64,000 nt of DNA. Origin: Clostridia bacterium. Its GTDB lineage: Bacteria > Bacillota > Clostridia > Oscillospirales > Acutalibacteraceae. Below are positions 8,844-18,410 of the stretch, piece after piece. The stretch covers positions 1 through 64,000 of the forward strand of contig JAFYKZ010000020.1 of NCBI GenBank assembly GCA_017537365.1, written 5' to 3'. Within the stretch, counting starts at the first letter, position 1, and the number at the start of each line of letters is the position of its first letter. A program made the position numbers and the translations under genes. The notes below the pieces were generated by a model. That model was given only the letters and a program-made list of their open reading frames with translations. It ran no database searches and was not told where the DNA came from.

Positions 8844-9704
8844 ATGCGATTTTTCTTTCGCAGTAGGCAGTTTAAAATTATTTTAAGTATAACGCTTTGT
8901 TTGGTTGCGTTATCGATTATGAGCTTTTTAATAGGCGGCAATTTATCTCCTCAAAGCAATGTTTTCGGTACTATTGCCGCGCCTTTCAGAACCGCCTTTA
9001 CCACCGTTTCGGGTTGGACTTCGGATTTTGTTAAAATGATAGGCGACGGTAACGAAGCTCAGATTAAAAATGCCGAGCTTGAAAACGAGCTTAATGAACT
9101 CAGGAAAAAACTTTCCGATTATGATGAGGCGGTAAAGCAAAATGAGTTTTATGAGGATTATCTTGAAATCAAGGATGAAAATCCCGATTTTAAGTTTTGC
9201 CCTGCAACCCTTGTGGCAAGAGATAAAAACGACCCTTATAAGAGCTTTACCATAAATAAAGGTTCATTAAGCGGTCTTAAAGAATATGATACCGTTATAA
9301 CCGATGCAGGTCTTGTTGGTTATATAACTGATGTGGGGCTTACAACCTCTAAGGTTATAACTATTTTAAGCCCTGATATAACATTAGGTGCTCTTGACGA
9401 CAGAACGGACGATTCGGGTGTTCTTTCGGGAACATTGGAGCTGGCTGAAGAGGGTAACACCCGTTTTTATAATCTTTCCCGTTCTTGCAATGTTGCTATC
9501 GGCGATTTCGTTGTAACCTCAGGTGAGGGGATTTTTCCGTCGGGATTGCTTATCGGAACGGTTCAGTCTATCGGAAGCGATAAATATAATACCTCTATTT
9601 ATGCCTCGGTTAAACCTTTTGTTGATATTGCGGAAATTCGCAGTGTTATGGTTATAACCAACTTTGAAGGCAAAGGCGGTTTAGAGGTTGGGGGAAGTAA
9701 ATAG
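8844..9704 (+). CDS. mreC: rod-shape-determining protein MreC
   Basis: A 286-residue bitopic membrane protein. A basic N-terminus and one transmembrane helix (about 12-31) are followed by a coiled coil (about 70-100, rich in E, L, N and K) and the extracytoplasmic beta-barrel domain with ATLVARD, NKGSLSGL, VITDAGLVGYI and VVTSGEGIFPSGLLIG motifs. MreC links MreB to the penicillin-binding proteins. It starts 17 bases after mreB with an AGGAGG site and ends one base before the mreD start, within the same operon. Confidence 0.95.
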   Translation: MRFFFRSRQFKIILSITLCLVALSIMSFLIGGNLSPQSNVFGTIAAPFRTAFTTVSGWTSDFVKMIGDGNEAQIKNAELENELNELRKKLSDYDEAVKQNEFYEDYLEIKDENPDFKFCPATLVARDKNDPYKSFTINKGSLSGLKEYDTVITDAGLVGYITDVGLTTSKVITILSPDITLGALDDRTDDSGVLSGTLELAEEGNTRFYNLSRSCNVAIGDFVVTSGEGIFPSGLLIGTVQSIGSDKYNTSIYASVKPFVDIAEIRSVMVITNFEGKGGLEVGGSK

Positions 9705-9705
9705 T

Positions 9706-10218
9706 ATGATACGCAAAAAACTAAACCCCATTATAATTTTAAGCAATATACTTATTTTTATTGTAGTTCTGTTTTTTCAAACTTCTGAAATTTTTGATAT
9801 AAGCATAAAAACCGCAACCCCTATGATACCTTTATCTCTGATTATTGGTTTTGCGTTTTTTTCAAGTATGAGAAGTGCAATTATTTGGGGGCTTATAAGC
9901 GGTATTATGATAGACAGCGTAGCTTATAAAAGCTATTGCTTTAATGCGATAGCTTTTATGCTTATCGCAGTTGCAGTATATTTAGCTTCAAACAACCTTT
10001 TTAATAAAAACTTAAAAGCCGCTTTGGTGCTGGCACTTATATGCTCGGTTGTTTATTTTGTTTTATTATGGATTTTATTTTATTCTAAAACCTCGATAGA
10101 CAGCAGTTTGGGCTATCTCTTAAAATATGCCCTTCCTTCTGCAACATATACTGCGGTTTTAGTTATTCCGTTTTATTTTATTTATAGGTATTTTTCAAAA
10201 AAGATTATTAAAAATTAG
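9706..10218 (+). CDS. mreD: rod-shape-determining protein MreD
   Basis: A 170-residue very hydrophobic protein with five or six membrane segments, as expected for MreD of the elongasome. Sequence similarity in this family is weak; the assignment leans on length, topology and position between mreC and mrdA. I chose ATG 9706 over a TTG at 9688, because 9688 would overlap the mreC end and the GGGGGA site inside the mreC tail is correctly spaced for 9706. Confidence 0.88.
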   Translation: MIRKKLNPIIILSNILIFIVVLFFQTSEIFDISIKTATPMIPLSLIIGFAFFSSMRSAIIWGLISGIMIDSVAYKSYCFNAIAFMLIAVAVYLASNNLFNKNLKAALVLALICSVVYFVLLWILFYSKTSIDSSLGYLLKYALPSATYTAVLVIPFYFIYRYFSKKIIKN

Positions 10219-10238
10219 ATTAAAGGAGGCGAAAAGAA

Positions 10239-12215
10239 GTGCCGTTTCAGAAAAAAAGCCAAGGAAAGCTAACATTTTTATCAATTTTGTTAGTGCTTGC
10301 AATAATTCTGTTTTCATTCAGAGTTTATAATATTCAGGTGCTTCATTCCGCCGATTATACCGATAAAGACGATGGTTCTTCCTCTGCGCTCAGAGCGGTT
10401 TTAAAAGCGCCGAGAGGTGAAATTATAGATTGCTATGGAAGACAAATTGCAATTAACCGAGACGGTTATAACATAGTTTTCAATAAAGCGTATGTCAGTG
10501 ATAATATAAACGATATTATTTTAACCCTCGTAAACGAGATGCAAAAAGCAAATGCCGAGTGGGTGGACGAGCTTCCAATGGAGCTTAATTCTCCCTATTC
10601 CTTTAAGAAGGACGGAGATAAGGAAAAGCTGATTGAAACCTTAGAGCTTGCTCACTATGCTACCGCAAAAAACTGTTTTGATGAAATGGTTTTAAGGTAT
10701 GAATTAGAGGATTATAAAAAAGACGAGCAACGCAAAATAATGGGAATAAGATACAGTATGGAAATTTCCGATTTCTCGATTTCCTATCCTTATACCTTTG
10801 CCGAGGATATACCAACCGAGCTTATGAGAAGAATTTCAGAGTCTTCATTCAGGCTTTCGGGGGTTACGGTTGAGGTTGTGCCTTTCAGAGAATACACCGA
10901 TACAACCCTTGCGGTAAATCTTATAGGTTCAGTAGGTCCTATATTCAAGGAGGACTGGGAAACCTATAAAGAAAAAGGGTATTCCTATAATGATAAGGTT
11001 GGAAAGAGCGGTATTGAGAAATGGGGCGAAGAATATCTTCGCGGAATAGACGGTGAGGTAACATACAAATTAGATGCTAATGGCAACATAATTTCAAAGG
11101 AAATAACCAAAGAACCGATAGCAGGCAAAACCATTATGCTTACTATGGATAAAAAAATTCAGCAAACAGCTCAAAAATCGCTCGAAACGATTATAAAAAA
11201 ATTGCAGTCTGAGGGCGGAACGGTTAAAGCAGGCGCGGCAGTTGCAGTTCATATTGATTCGGGTAAGGTTATCTGCGCGGCAAACTATCCGACTTACGAC
11301 TCGGCAACTATGAACGAAAATTACGAGCAATTAGCTTCAAACCCATACAAGCCATTAACCGACCGTGCTTTTCAGGGTGTTTATCCGGTTGGCTCCACCA
11401 TTAAACCTATCGTTGCTATTGCGGCTATGGAAAATAGCAAATATACTCAGGGCGAGAGCATAAGATGTGTTCAGACTTATAGTCTTTTCGGGGATTACAA
11501 GCCTCAATGTATGCATTATCACGGACCTATGAATTTAACAAATGCGCTTTCAAAAAGCTGCAACTATTTCTTCTTTGAGTTAGGCCGTCGCGTTGGTGCG
11601 ATTTCGCTTACTGATTATTATAAGCAGTTTGGTCTAGGGGTTAAAACAGGTGTTGAGGTTGACGATGCAGCAGGTATTATTTTAGAGCCGAAATCTAACG
11701 GAGTCGGCGGTGATACCTTGCAGATTTCGATAGGTCAGCTTAATGCGTTTACCCCCTTGCAGCTTGCTAATTATACCGCAACTCTTGCAAACGGAGGAAC
11801 TCATTATAGGGCGAGCTTAATTGATAAGGTTGTTTCATATAATATGGCGGATACTTTTGCAACCGTTAAGCCTGAGGTTAAAAACAAGGTTTCTATTAAA
11901 GAAAGTAATCTTGAAGCAGTTAAAAAGGGTATGCTTTCGGTTACGGTTGACGGTACAGGCCGAGCCGCGCTCGGTGATTACCCCATTAAAATCGGCGGTA
12001 AAACGGGTACTTCTCAGGTAACCGGCAAGCCTGACCATAGCGTGTTTATAGCGTTTGCGCCCTTTGATAATCCCGAAATTGCTATTTCGGTTGTTTTAGA
12101 GCACGGAAACTCGGGTTATTCGGCAGGTACTATTGTTAGAAATATCCTTGATGCATATTTCTTTACCGATAGCAACACTCCTGCTGAGGATGTGCCGTTT
12201 ACGGTGTTAGGTTAA
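10239..12215 (+). CDS. mrdA: penicillin-binding protein 2 (elongasome transpeptidase)
   Basis: A 658-residue class B penicillin-binding protein that cross-links peptidoglycan during elongation. One N-terminal membrane helix (about 11-29) is followed by the dimerisation/pedestal domain starting at LRAVLKAPRGEIID, then the transpeptidase domain with the active-site GSTIK (Ser386, Lys389), the SCN triad at 440-442 and KTG at 588-590. All catalytic motifs are intact. The start codon is GTG at 10239, supported by a strong AAAGGAGG nine bases upstream. It closes the mreBCD set; rodA/ftsW is not in the window. Confidence 0.95.
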   Translation: MPFQKKSQGKLTFLSILLVLAIILFSFRVYNIQVLHSADYTDKDDGSSSALRAVLKAPRGEIIDCYGRQIAINRDGYNIVFNKAYVSDNINDIILTLVNEMQKANAEWVDELPMELNSPYSFKKDGDKEKLIETLELAHYATAKNCFDEMVLRYELEDYKKDEQRKIMGIRYSMEISDFSISYPYTFAEDIPTELMRRISESSFRLSGVTVEVVPFREYTDTTLAVNLIGSVGPIFKEDWETYKEKGYSYNDKVGKSGIEKWGEEYLRGIDGEVTYKLDANGNIISKEITKEPIAGKTIMLTMDKKIQQTAQKSLETIIKKLQSEGGTVKAGAAVAVHIDSGKVICAANYPTYDSATMNENYEQLASNPYKPLTDRAFQGVYPVGSTIKPIVAIAAMENSKYTQGESIRCVQTYSLFGDYKPQCMHYHGPMNLTNALSKSCNYFFFELGRRVGAISLTDYYKQFGLGVKTGVEVDDAAGIILEPKSNGVGGDTLQISIGQLNAFTPLQLANYTATLANGGTHYRASLIDKVVSYNMADTFATVKPEVKNKVSIKESNLEAVKKGMLSVTVDGTGRAALGDYPIKIGGKTGTSQVTGKPDHSVFIAFAPFDNPEIAISVVLEHGNSGYSAGTIVRNILDAYFFTDSNTPAEDVPFTVLG

Positions 12216-12243
12216 ATTTTGTCGATTTATAAAGGGTTTTAAA

Positions 12244-12272
12244 TTGACAATAAAAACCTGATATGATAAAAT
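12244..12272 (+). promoter_or_regulatory. promoter before minD
   Basis: TTGACA (12244-12249), a 17-base spacer ending in TGA, and TAAAAT (12267-12272), about 38 bases before the minD ATG. Confidence 0.55.
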
Positions 12273-12309
12273 GTATTAAAATTGTGTAAAATTTTGCGAG
12301 GTATAATAA

Positions 12310-13041
12310 ATGAGCAGTTTTTTTGCTGTAACCTCAGGCAAGGGCGGGGTTGGTAAATCAAGCTTTTGTGTTGGGTTAGCCTTTGCTTTTTGCGAAATGG
12401 ATAAAAAGGTATTGCTTATTGATATGGACGAGGGTTTCAGATGTCTCGACCTTATGCTAGGGGTAGATAAAGAGGCGGTTTTTGACCTTTCGGATGTTCT
12501 TATGGGAAAAGAGCTTGAAGCCGCAGTTTATACTTATGAAAAAAACGATAAGCTTTCGCTCATTCCCGCTCCCGCAAAGCAAGGTCTTATCGACCATTTT
12601 GCTCTCGCAAGCTTTATAAAAGATATTGAAAATAAATTTGATATTATAATTTTCGATTTTCCCGCAGGTATGGATATGCCTTTATATAAGGCGTTGCCTG
12701 AAAGCACCGGCTTTTTAACCGTTGCCGTGCCCGACCCTGTATCGATTAGAGATGCTTCGGTTATTGGTAGCGAGCTTTATAAATCGGAAATTAATTCAAG
12801 GCTTATTATTAACCGTTTTGTTTATAAGCAAAGCAGGAAAGAAAAGATAAAAAATATAGACAGTATGATTGATACCTGTTCTATAAGGCTTATCGGTATA
12901 GTTCCCGAAAGTGAGGAAATTTCCCGTCTTTCGTTAAACCATAAGCTTCATAGAAAGTCTAAAGCGGCGGCTTCTTTCAGAAGAATTGCTAAAAGACTTT
13001 TAGGTGAGAAAATACTTCTACCAAAACTAAAAACTATATAA
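12310..13041 (+). CDS. minD: MinD-like cell-division ATPase
   Basis: A 243-residue deviant Walker A ATPase: [10 protein letters not shown] at residues 9-18, [14 protein letters not shown] after it, and FDFPAG as the Walker B-like strand. MinD sits on the membrane with ATP and positions the septum by recruiting MinC. The C-terminal tail ([19 protein letters not shown]) is basic and hydrophobic and could be the membrane-targeting helix, though it diverges from the standard one. minC and minE are not next to it, which is odd since clostridia usually keep minCDE together; the protein is also shorter than typical MinD (about 265). A MinD-like ParA paralogue cannot be excluded, but the position after mreBCD-mrdA and before mgsA matches clostridial min loci. 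Confidence 0.82.
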   Translation: MSSFFAVTSGKGGVGKSSFCVGLAFAFCEMDKKVLLIDMDEGFRCLDLMLGVDKEAVFDLSDVLMGKELEAAVYTYEKNDKLSLIPAPAKQGLIDHFALASFIKDIENKFDIIIFDFPAGMDMPLYKALPESTGFLTVAVPDPVSIRDASVIGSELYKSEINSRLIINRFVYKQSRKEKIKNIDSMIDTCSIRLIGIVPESEEISRLSLNHKLHRKSKAAASFRRIAKRLLGEKILLPKLKTI

Positions 13042-13055
13042 AGGGGTTTAAAAAA

Positions 13056-13457
13056 ATGACAATTGCCTTAATCGCTCATGACGCTAAAAAAGAACTTATG
13101 GTTCAGTTTTGTATTGCTTATTGCGGTATTTTGAGTAAGCATAACCTGGTTGCAACCGGTTCAACAGGCAAAGTTGTATCGGAAGCCACCGGTCTTGATA
13201 TAACCTGTTTTTTAAGTGGATATCAGGGCGGCGCTCAGCAAATCGCTTCCCGTATCGGTTGCGATGAAATCGACCTTTTGCTTATGTTCCGCGACCCGCT
13301 TGACCCCAAAACAGGCGAGCCTGACGAGCGTTCTTTGCTTCGTCTTTGCGATGTTCATAATATACCCGTTGCAACCAATATTGCAACCGCAGAAATGCTT
13401 ATTCACGGCTTGGAGCGAGGCGACCTCGACTGGCGTGAAATAGTTAAAAAAGGATAA
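13056..13457 (+). CDS. mgsA: methylglyoxal synthase family protein with altered active site
   Basis: The 133-residue protein aligns along its whole length with methylglyoxal synthase ([10 protein letters not shown] at the N-terminus, [32 protein letters not shown]). The family converts dihydroxyacetone phosphate to methylglyoxal and phosphate. Two residues placed in the active site of the E. coli enzyme differ here: the loop usually read GGDQQ (catalytic Asp71) is GGAQQ, and the position of His98 before the conserved EPD is Gly. The Asp of FRDPL, the Asp of EPD and AHD are kept. Activity may therefore be reduced or changed. It sits 14 bases after minD and 13 before hisS, in the usual clostridial min-mgsA neighbourhood. 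Confidence 0.85.
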   Translation: MTIALIAHDAKKELMVQFCIAYCGILSKHNLVATGSTGKVVSEATGLDITCFLSGYQGGAQQIASRIGCDEIDLLLMFRDPLDPKTGEPDERSLLRLCDVHNIPVATNIATAEMLIHGLERGDLDWREIVKKG

Positions 13458-13470
13458 GAGGAATTTTTAA

Positions 13471-14772
13471 ATGGCAGAAATAAATCGCGCCGTAAAAGGA
13501 ACTAACGATATTTTGCCCGATAATAGCCATAACTGGCAGTTTGTTGAGGGTAAAATGCTTGAAACCGCTAATAATTACGGCTTTAATGAAATTCGTGTGC
13601 CTGTTTTTGAGCATACGGAGGTTTTTCTACGCAGTGTTGGTGATACTACTGATGTTGTTCAAAAAGAAATGTATACCTTTGATGATAAGGGTGGCAGGTC
13701 GATAACTCTTCGCCCTGAGCTTACTGCGGGTGTTATTCGCAGTGCTATCGAAAAAGGTCTTGTTAATAATGCTTTGCCTGTTAAGGTTTGTTATATCGGC
13801 GGTTGCTACCGCTATGAAAAGCCTCAGGCGGGAAGACTTAGAGAATTCCACCAATTCGGCGTTGAATGTATCGGTGCGGCAAGCCCGAATGCAGATGCTG
13901 AGGTTATATCCTTGGCTCGTCAGGTTTTGGAGAATATCGGCATTAAGAAGATTTCGCTTGAAATTAACTCTATCGGTTGCCCCCTATGCCGAAAGAATTA
14001 TCATAAGGCTTTAAAAGAATATTTTGAGGGCAAAAAGGCTGAGCTTTGCGGCACTTGTCTTGACAGACTTGATAGAAACCCAATGAGAATTCTCGATTGC
14101 AAATCTCCGATTTGCTCAGAAATTGCAAGCAAAGCTCCTGTTGTTCTTGATTATCTTTGCGATGATTGCCGCGACCATTTTGAAAAGGTTAAGAAAAACC
14201 TTGATGCTATGGATATAGCTTATACAGTTAATCCCCATATTGTTAGAGGTCTTGATTATTATACAAGAACTGTTTTTGAGTTTGTATCGGGTGATATCGG
14301 CGCTCAGTCAACCGTTTGCGGCGGCGGAAGGTATGACGGACTTATAGGTCAAATGGGTGGTCCTTCTATGGCTTCTCTCGGCTTTGCTATGGGAATTGAA
14401 CGCTTGATGATGGTGCTAGAAAGCCAAAAGGTTGAGCTTCCGGAAGCCAAGAAAACCGAGCTTTATATTGCTCCTTTGGGAGATACTGCGGTTATTAAAG
14501 CGTCTGCGCTTTGTAATGAATTAAGACGAGAGGGTTACAAGGTTGAAACCGATATTTGCTCTCGCGGTCTTAAAGCTCAAATGAAATATGCAAATAAAAT
14601 CGGTGCTAAATTCACTTTGGTTTTAGGTGATAGCGAGGTTGAAAGCGGCAAAGCTAAATTGAAAAATATGGCAAGCGGCGAGGAAAGAGAAATTGAACTT
14701 TCTGAATTGGTTGAAGAATTAGGCGAAGAAATTCGCAAAATTATATTCGAGAGTATTGCAGAAATATTTTAA
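13471..14772 (+). CDS. hisS: histidyl-tRNA synthetase
   Basis: A 433-residue class II aminoacyl-tRNA synthetase charging tRNA-His. Motif 1 region (RVPVFEHTEVF), motif 2 (CYRYEKPQAGRLREFHQFG), the histidine-specific LDYYTRTVFEF and GGGRYDGL loops, motif 3 (SLGFAMGIERL) and a C-terminal anticodon-binding domain (LYIAPLGD onward) are all present. A Cys-rich insertion (CGTCLDRLDRNPMRILDCKSP) is typical of bacterial HisRS. ATG at 13471 follows an AGAGGA site. It pairs with aspS as in many Firmicutes. Confidence 0.97.
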   Translation: MAEINRAVKGTNDILPDNSHNWQFVEGKMLETANNYGFNEIRVPVFEHTEVFLRSVGDTTDVVQKEMYTFDDKGGRSITLRPELTAGVIRSAIEKGLVNNALPVKVCYIGGCYRYEKPQAGRLREFHQFGVECIGAASPNADAEVISLARQVLENIGIKKISLEINSIGCPLCRKNYHKALKEYFEGKKAELCGTCLDRLDRNPMRILDCKSPICSEIASKAPVVLDYLCDDCRDHFEKVKKNLDAMDIAYTVNPHIVRGLDYYTRTVFEFVSGDIGAQSTVCGGGRYDGLIGQMGGPSMASLGFAMGIERLMMVLESQKVELPEAKKTELYIAPLGDTAVIKASALCNELRREGYKVETDICSRGLKAQMKYANKIGAKFTLVLGDSEVESGKAKLKNMASGEEREIELSELVEELGEEIRKIIFESIAEIF

Positions 14773-14803
14773 TGCTAATTTCTAGAATTTACGAGGTGAT
14801 TCT

Positions 14804-16576
14804 ATGCTAGATAGATTAGAGGGTGCTAAGCGCACTCATTATTGCGGAACTTTAAGCCGCGATAACGAAGGCAATTATGTTACTGTTTGTGGTTGGATTC
14901 AGCGCCAAAGAGATTTGGGCGGTCTTATATTTTGCGACCTTAGAGACAGAACAGGTATCGTTCAGTTAGCTTTTGATGATAATACCGATAAAGCTATTTT
15001 CGAAAAGGCTTCTGCTCTTCGCAGCGAATATGTTGTTATGGCGAGCGGTAAAGTTAGAGTTCGCTCTTCCATAAATACTGAAATTAAAACAGGTGAAATC
15101 GAAATTGAGGTTGATTCTTTAAAGGTTTTAGGTCTTTCTGAAACCCCTCCTTTTGAGATTTTAAACGATTCTAATGCAAACGAGGAATTAAGACTTCGTT
15201 ACCGTTATTTAGATTTGCGCCGTCCTGATATTCAAAATAATATTTTGCTTCGCCATAAGGTTACTAAGGTTACAAGAGATTATTTTGATGAAAATGGATT
15301 TATTGAAATTGAAACACCAACCCTTATTAAATCAACCCCCGAGGGCGCAAGAGATTATCTTGTTCCGTCAAGAATTCATAAGGGTAGCTTTTTTGCGTTA
15401 CCGCAATCGCCTCAACTTTATAAGCAACTTTTAATGCTTTCAGGGTTTGACCGCTATATGCAGATTGCCCGTTGCTATCGCGATGAAGATTTGCGTGCCG
15501 ACCGTCAGCCTGAGTTTACTCAGATAGACCTTGAAATGTCTTTCGTTGAGCCTGAGGATGTTTATGCTATTGCAGAGGGTTATATTAAAAGACTTTTCAA
15601 AGAGGTATTAAACGAGGATATCGAAACTCCGTTGCCGAGACTTACCTATACCGAGGCTATGAATGATTATGGTTCGGACAAGCCTGATACCCGATTTGAT
15701 ATGAAAATCAAGGATTTATCGGATATTGTTGAAAATTGCGGTTTCTCGGTTTTTGCAGACACAGTGAAAAACGGCGGAACGGTTAGAGCTATAACCGCTA
15801 AAAATGCCGCTTCGGTTTACACCCGCAAGGAAATCGACAAGTTGACCGAGGAAGCCAAGGGTATCGGTGCTAAGGGCTTGGCATTTATCCGTTGGGCAGA
15901 GGAAACACCTAATTGCTCTTTTGCTAAGTTTATGACTGAGGACGAAATGAAAGCAATTTATGAGAGAACAGGCGCCGAAAAGGGCGATGTTGTCTTTATA
16001 GTTGCCGACCGCAAAAAAATCGCGCTTTCGGTTTTAGGTGCGCTTCGTCTTACAGTTGCAAAGAAGCTTGATATTATCCCTGATAAATATAATTTCCTTT
16101 GGATTACCGAGTTTCCGTTCTTTGAATATAATGAGGAAACAGGTAATTGGGATGCTATGCATCATCCGTTCACATCTCCGTTGGATGAATCTATTAAATA
16201 TCTTGATACTGAGCCTGAAAAGGTGTTCGCAAAGGCTTATGATTTAGTTTTAAACGGAATTGAGCTTTCAAGCGGTTCTATCAGAATTACCGACCCTGCT
16301 TTGCAGTCTAAAATGTTTAAGGCTTTGGGTCTTTCTGACGAAGAGGCGCATGAGAAGTTTGGATTCTTAACCGATGCGTTTAAATACGGTGCACCGCCAC
16401 ATGGTGGTATGGGTATCGGTTTAGACCGTTTAGTTATGATTATGTGCGGTTGCGATTCGCTTAGAGATGTTATTGCATTTCCCAAGGTTTCAAATTCGAG
16501 CGAGCTTATGTCGGGTGCTCCTGCTGAGGTTGACGATGTTCAGCTAAGAGACCTTAATATAATGCATATTAAATAG
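14804..16576 (+). CDS. aspS: aspartyl-tRNA synthetase (bacterial type)
   Basis: A 590-residue class II synthetase of bacterial architecture: N-terminal OB-fold anticodon-binding domain (VCGWIQRQRDLGGLIFCDLRDR), catalytic core with RYRYLDLRRP, QSPQLYKQLLM and RCYRDEDLRADRQPEFTQIDLEMS-type motif 2 split over about 210-235, a GAD insertion domain (about 280-420), and motif 3 GIGLDRLVMIMCG. Whether it also charges tRNA-Asn cannot be decided from sequence alone. It starts 31 bases after hisS with a GAGGTG site and ends the long plus-strand housekeeping run. Confidence 0.97.
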   Translation: MLDRLEGAKRTHYCGTLSRDNEGNYVTVCGWIQRQRDLGGLIFCDLRDRTGIVQLAFDDNTDKAIFEKASALRSEYVVMASGKVRVRSSINTEIKTGEIEIEVDSLKVLGLSETPPFEILNDSNANEELRLRYRYLDLRRPDIQNNILLRHKVTKVTRDYFDENGFIEIETPTLIKSTPEGARDYLVPSRIHKGSFFALPQSPQLYKQLLMLSGFDRYMQIARCYRDEDLRADRQPEFTQIDLEMSFVEPEDVYAIAEGYIKRLFKEVLNEDIETPLPRLTYTEAMNDYGSDKPDTRFDMKIKDLSDIVENCGFSVFADTVKNGGTVRAITAKNAASVYTRKEIDKLTEEAKGIGAKGLAFIRWAEETPNCSFAKFMTEDEMKAIYERTGAEKGDVVFIVADRKKIALSVLGALRLTVAKKLDIIPDKYNFLWITEFPFFEYNEETGNWDAMHHPFTSPLDESIKYLDTEPEKVFAKAYDLVLNGIELSSGSIRITDPALQSKMFKALGLSDEEAHEKFGFLTDAFKYGAPPHGGMGIGLDRLVMIMCGCDSLRDVIAFPKVSNSSELMSGAPAEVDDVQLRDLNIMHIK

Positions 16577-16582
16577 AAATTA

Positions 16583-16612
16583 TTAGCCAAGTGCCTTAAA
16601 GCGCTTGGCTAA
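16583..16612 (+). terminator. stem-loop after aspS, probable terminator
   Basis: A 12-bp stem (TTAGCCAAGTGC with GCGCTTGGCTAA, one G-U pair) seven bases after the aspS stop. The following bases are AT-rich but lack a clean T run, so termination may be weak. Confidence 0.45.
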
Positions 16613-16676
16613 TTAACATAGTGAAAATTTCAACGATTTTGGCTTATATTAAAGTTCGATAAAAAGGAGAGGTATT

Positions 16677-18074
16677 ATGGAACGAGAAAAATTAGGAAGT
16701 AGATTAGGTTTTATTTTGCTTAGTGCGGGTTGCGCTATCGGTTGCGGAAATGTTTGGAAATTTCCTTGGATGGCAGGTCAATATGGTGGCGGAGCGTTTG
16801 TTCTTATTTATTTAATTTGTTTACTTATTTTAGGTTTGCCTGTTATGGTAATGGAATTTTCTTTGGGCAGAGCAAGTCAGGCTAGTCCTATTGGTATACA
16901 TCATAAATTGCAAAAACCTGGTCAAAAATGGCATTGGCACGGAAAAATGGCTTTGGCAGCTAATTTCTTGCTAATGATGTTTTACACCTCGGTTACCGGT
17001 TGGATGCTTTATTATTTTATTAAGTTTCTAAAAGGTGATATGACCTCAATTTCTGATAAGGTTTCCGCGGCGCAGTTTGCAAATATGCTTGGAAATCCTT
17101 GGATTATGGTTGGTTTTATGGCCATTATTGTGGTTTTAGGATTTTTAATTCTTTCTTTTGGTTTGCAAAAGGGCGTTGAGAGCGTTACCAAGTATATGAT
17201 GATTGCTTTGCTTGGGCTAATGATTATTTTGGCAATCAATAGCTTTACTCTTGATGGTGCAAAAAGCGGTCTCGAATTTTATTTAAAACCCGACCTTTCC
17301 AAAATAAACGGAAGCGTTATTGTTGGAGCAATGAATCAGGCCTTTTTCACATTAAGCTTAGGTATAGGCTCAATGGCTATATTTGGAAGCTATATCGGAA
17401 AAGAGCGCTCATTAATGGGTGAATCATTACATATCTTGGGATTAGATACATTTGTTGCTTTAATGGCAGGTTTGATTATTTTCCCTGCGTGCTTCACTTA
17501 TGATATTGAGGTCGGTGCAGGCCCCGGATTACTATTTCAGTCGATGGCATTAGTTTTTAATAACATGTCAGGCGGTCGTTGGTGGGGAAGTTTATTCTTC
17601 TTGTTTATGTTCTTTGCGGCAATGTCAACCATTATTGCTGTTTTTGAAAATATTTTGGCAATGGTTAGAGAGATTACAGGTCTTAGTCGCATAAAGGGTT
17701 GCATTATTTGCGGTTTAGCGGTTTTAGTTCTTTCTGTTCCTTGCGCATTAGGATTTAATGTTTTATCAGGCTTTGTTCCATTTGCTTCGGGTAGCGGTGT
17801 TTTGGATTTAGAGGATTTCTTGGTATCAAATTGCTGCTTGCCGATTGGTTCTTTACTTTATGTTATTTTTTGCGTTAGCAAAAAGGGATGGGGATTTGAT
17901 AATTTCCTTAAAGAAGCTAATACAGGTAAAGGACTTAAAATGCCGCGCTGGTTAAAGCCTTATCTTACTTATGTTTTGCCGCTGATTGTTATTGCGTTAT
18001 TTATAATCGGTATTTTAAACTTTAAATTTGCGGATGATTTCACAATTTGGGGTTGGATTAAGTCGGTATTATAA
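16677..18074 (+). CDS. sodium-dependent transporter, NSS/SNF family
   Basis: A 465-residue polytopic membrane protein of the neurotransmitter:sodium symporter family. The first segment GFILLSAGCAIGCGNVWKFP carries the unwound-helix motif that binds substrate and sodium in LeuT-type transporters. About twelve hydrophobic segments follow with the usual helix 6 region (MNQAFFTLSLGIGSMAIFGSY) and helix 8 region (FFAAMSTIIAVFEN). Members import amino acids or other amines driven by sodium; the substrate is not visible. It stands alone between aspS and the phosphate transporter, with AGGAGAGG before the ATG and a terminator after it. Confidence 0.93.
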   Translation: MEREKLGSRLGFILLSAGCAIGCGNVWKFPWMAGQYGGGAFVLIYLICLLILGLPVMVMEFSLGRASQASPIGIHHKLQKPGQKWHWHGKMALAANFLLMMFYTSVTGWMLYYFIKFLKGDMTSISDKVSAAQFANMLGNPWIMVGFMAIIVVLGFLILSFGLQKGVESVTKYMMIALLGLMIILAINSFTLDGAKSGLEFYLKPDLSKINGSVIVGAMNQAFFTLSLGIGSMAIFGSYIGKERSLMGESLHILGLDTFVALMAGLIIFPACFTYDIEVGAGPGLLFQSMALVFNNMSGGRWWGSLFFLFMFFAAMSTIIAVFENILAMVREITGLSRIKGCIICGLAVLVLSVPCALGFNVLSGFVPFASGSGVLDLEDFLVSNCCLPIGSLLYVIFCVSKKGWGFDNFLKEANTGKGLKMPRWLKPYLTYVLPLIVIALFIIGILNFKFADDFTIWGWIKSVL

Positions 18075-18132
18075 TGAGTTGATACATATAGCAATAGGAT
18101 TTTAAAGAATATAATTCTCTAAGGCACTTCCT

Positions 18133-18156
18133 GCCAAAGAGTGAAAACAAAGTTTT
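18133..18156. repeat. 24-bp sequence identical to one at 56265-56288
   Basis: GCCAAAGAGTGAAAACAAAG followed by TTTT occurs here and at 56265-56288 without mismatch. Here it lacks the second arm that makes the distal copy a hairpin. Function unknown; probably a fragment of a dispersed intergenic repeat. Confidence 0.6.
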
Positions 18157-18169
18157 AAATTGTATAACG

Positions 18170-18205
18170 AAACCTCCATCCATATTTATGGGTGGAGGTT
18201 TATCT
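18170..18205 (+). terminator. terminator after the NSS transporter
   Basis: A 12-bp stem AAACCTCCATCC/GGGTGGAGGTTT with an 8-base loop and a TTATCTTAT tail. It lies in the 336-base gap before the Na/Pi transporter, which otherwise holds only the 24-bp repeat and a promoter. Confidence 0.65.
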
Positions 18206-18300
18206 TATGCTTTCCTGAATTTACAATACAATTCTATTTAAAGTAATCAATCCCAATAATATATGCAGTTTACAGGATATTGTTAAAAATTTAATTTTAA

Positions 18301-18329
18301 TTGACAATATTGATTTTACGTTATAATAT
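18301..18329 (+). promoter_or_regulatory. promoter of the Na/Pi cotransporter gene
   Basis: Consensus TTGACA at 18301-18306, 17-base spacer, TAATAT at 18324-18329, about 80 bases before the start codon. Confidence 0.65.
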
Positions 18330-18410
18330 ATATTTGTATGCGTCTATTTGATAGGCTCATATTATTAGGAAAATAAAAATTGTTTGTTTTTGGAGAAAAA
18401 GGAGATTCAA

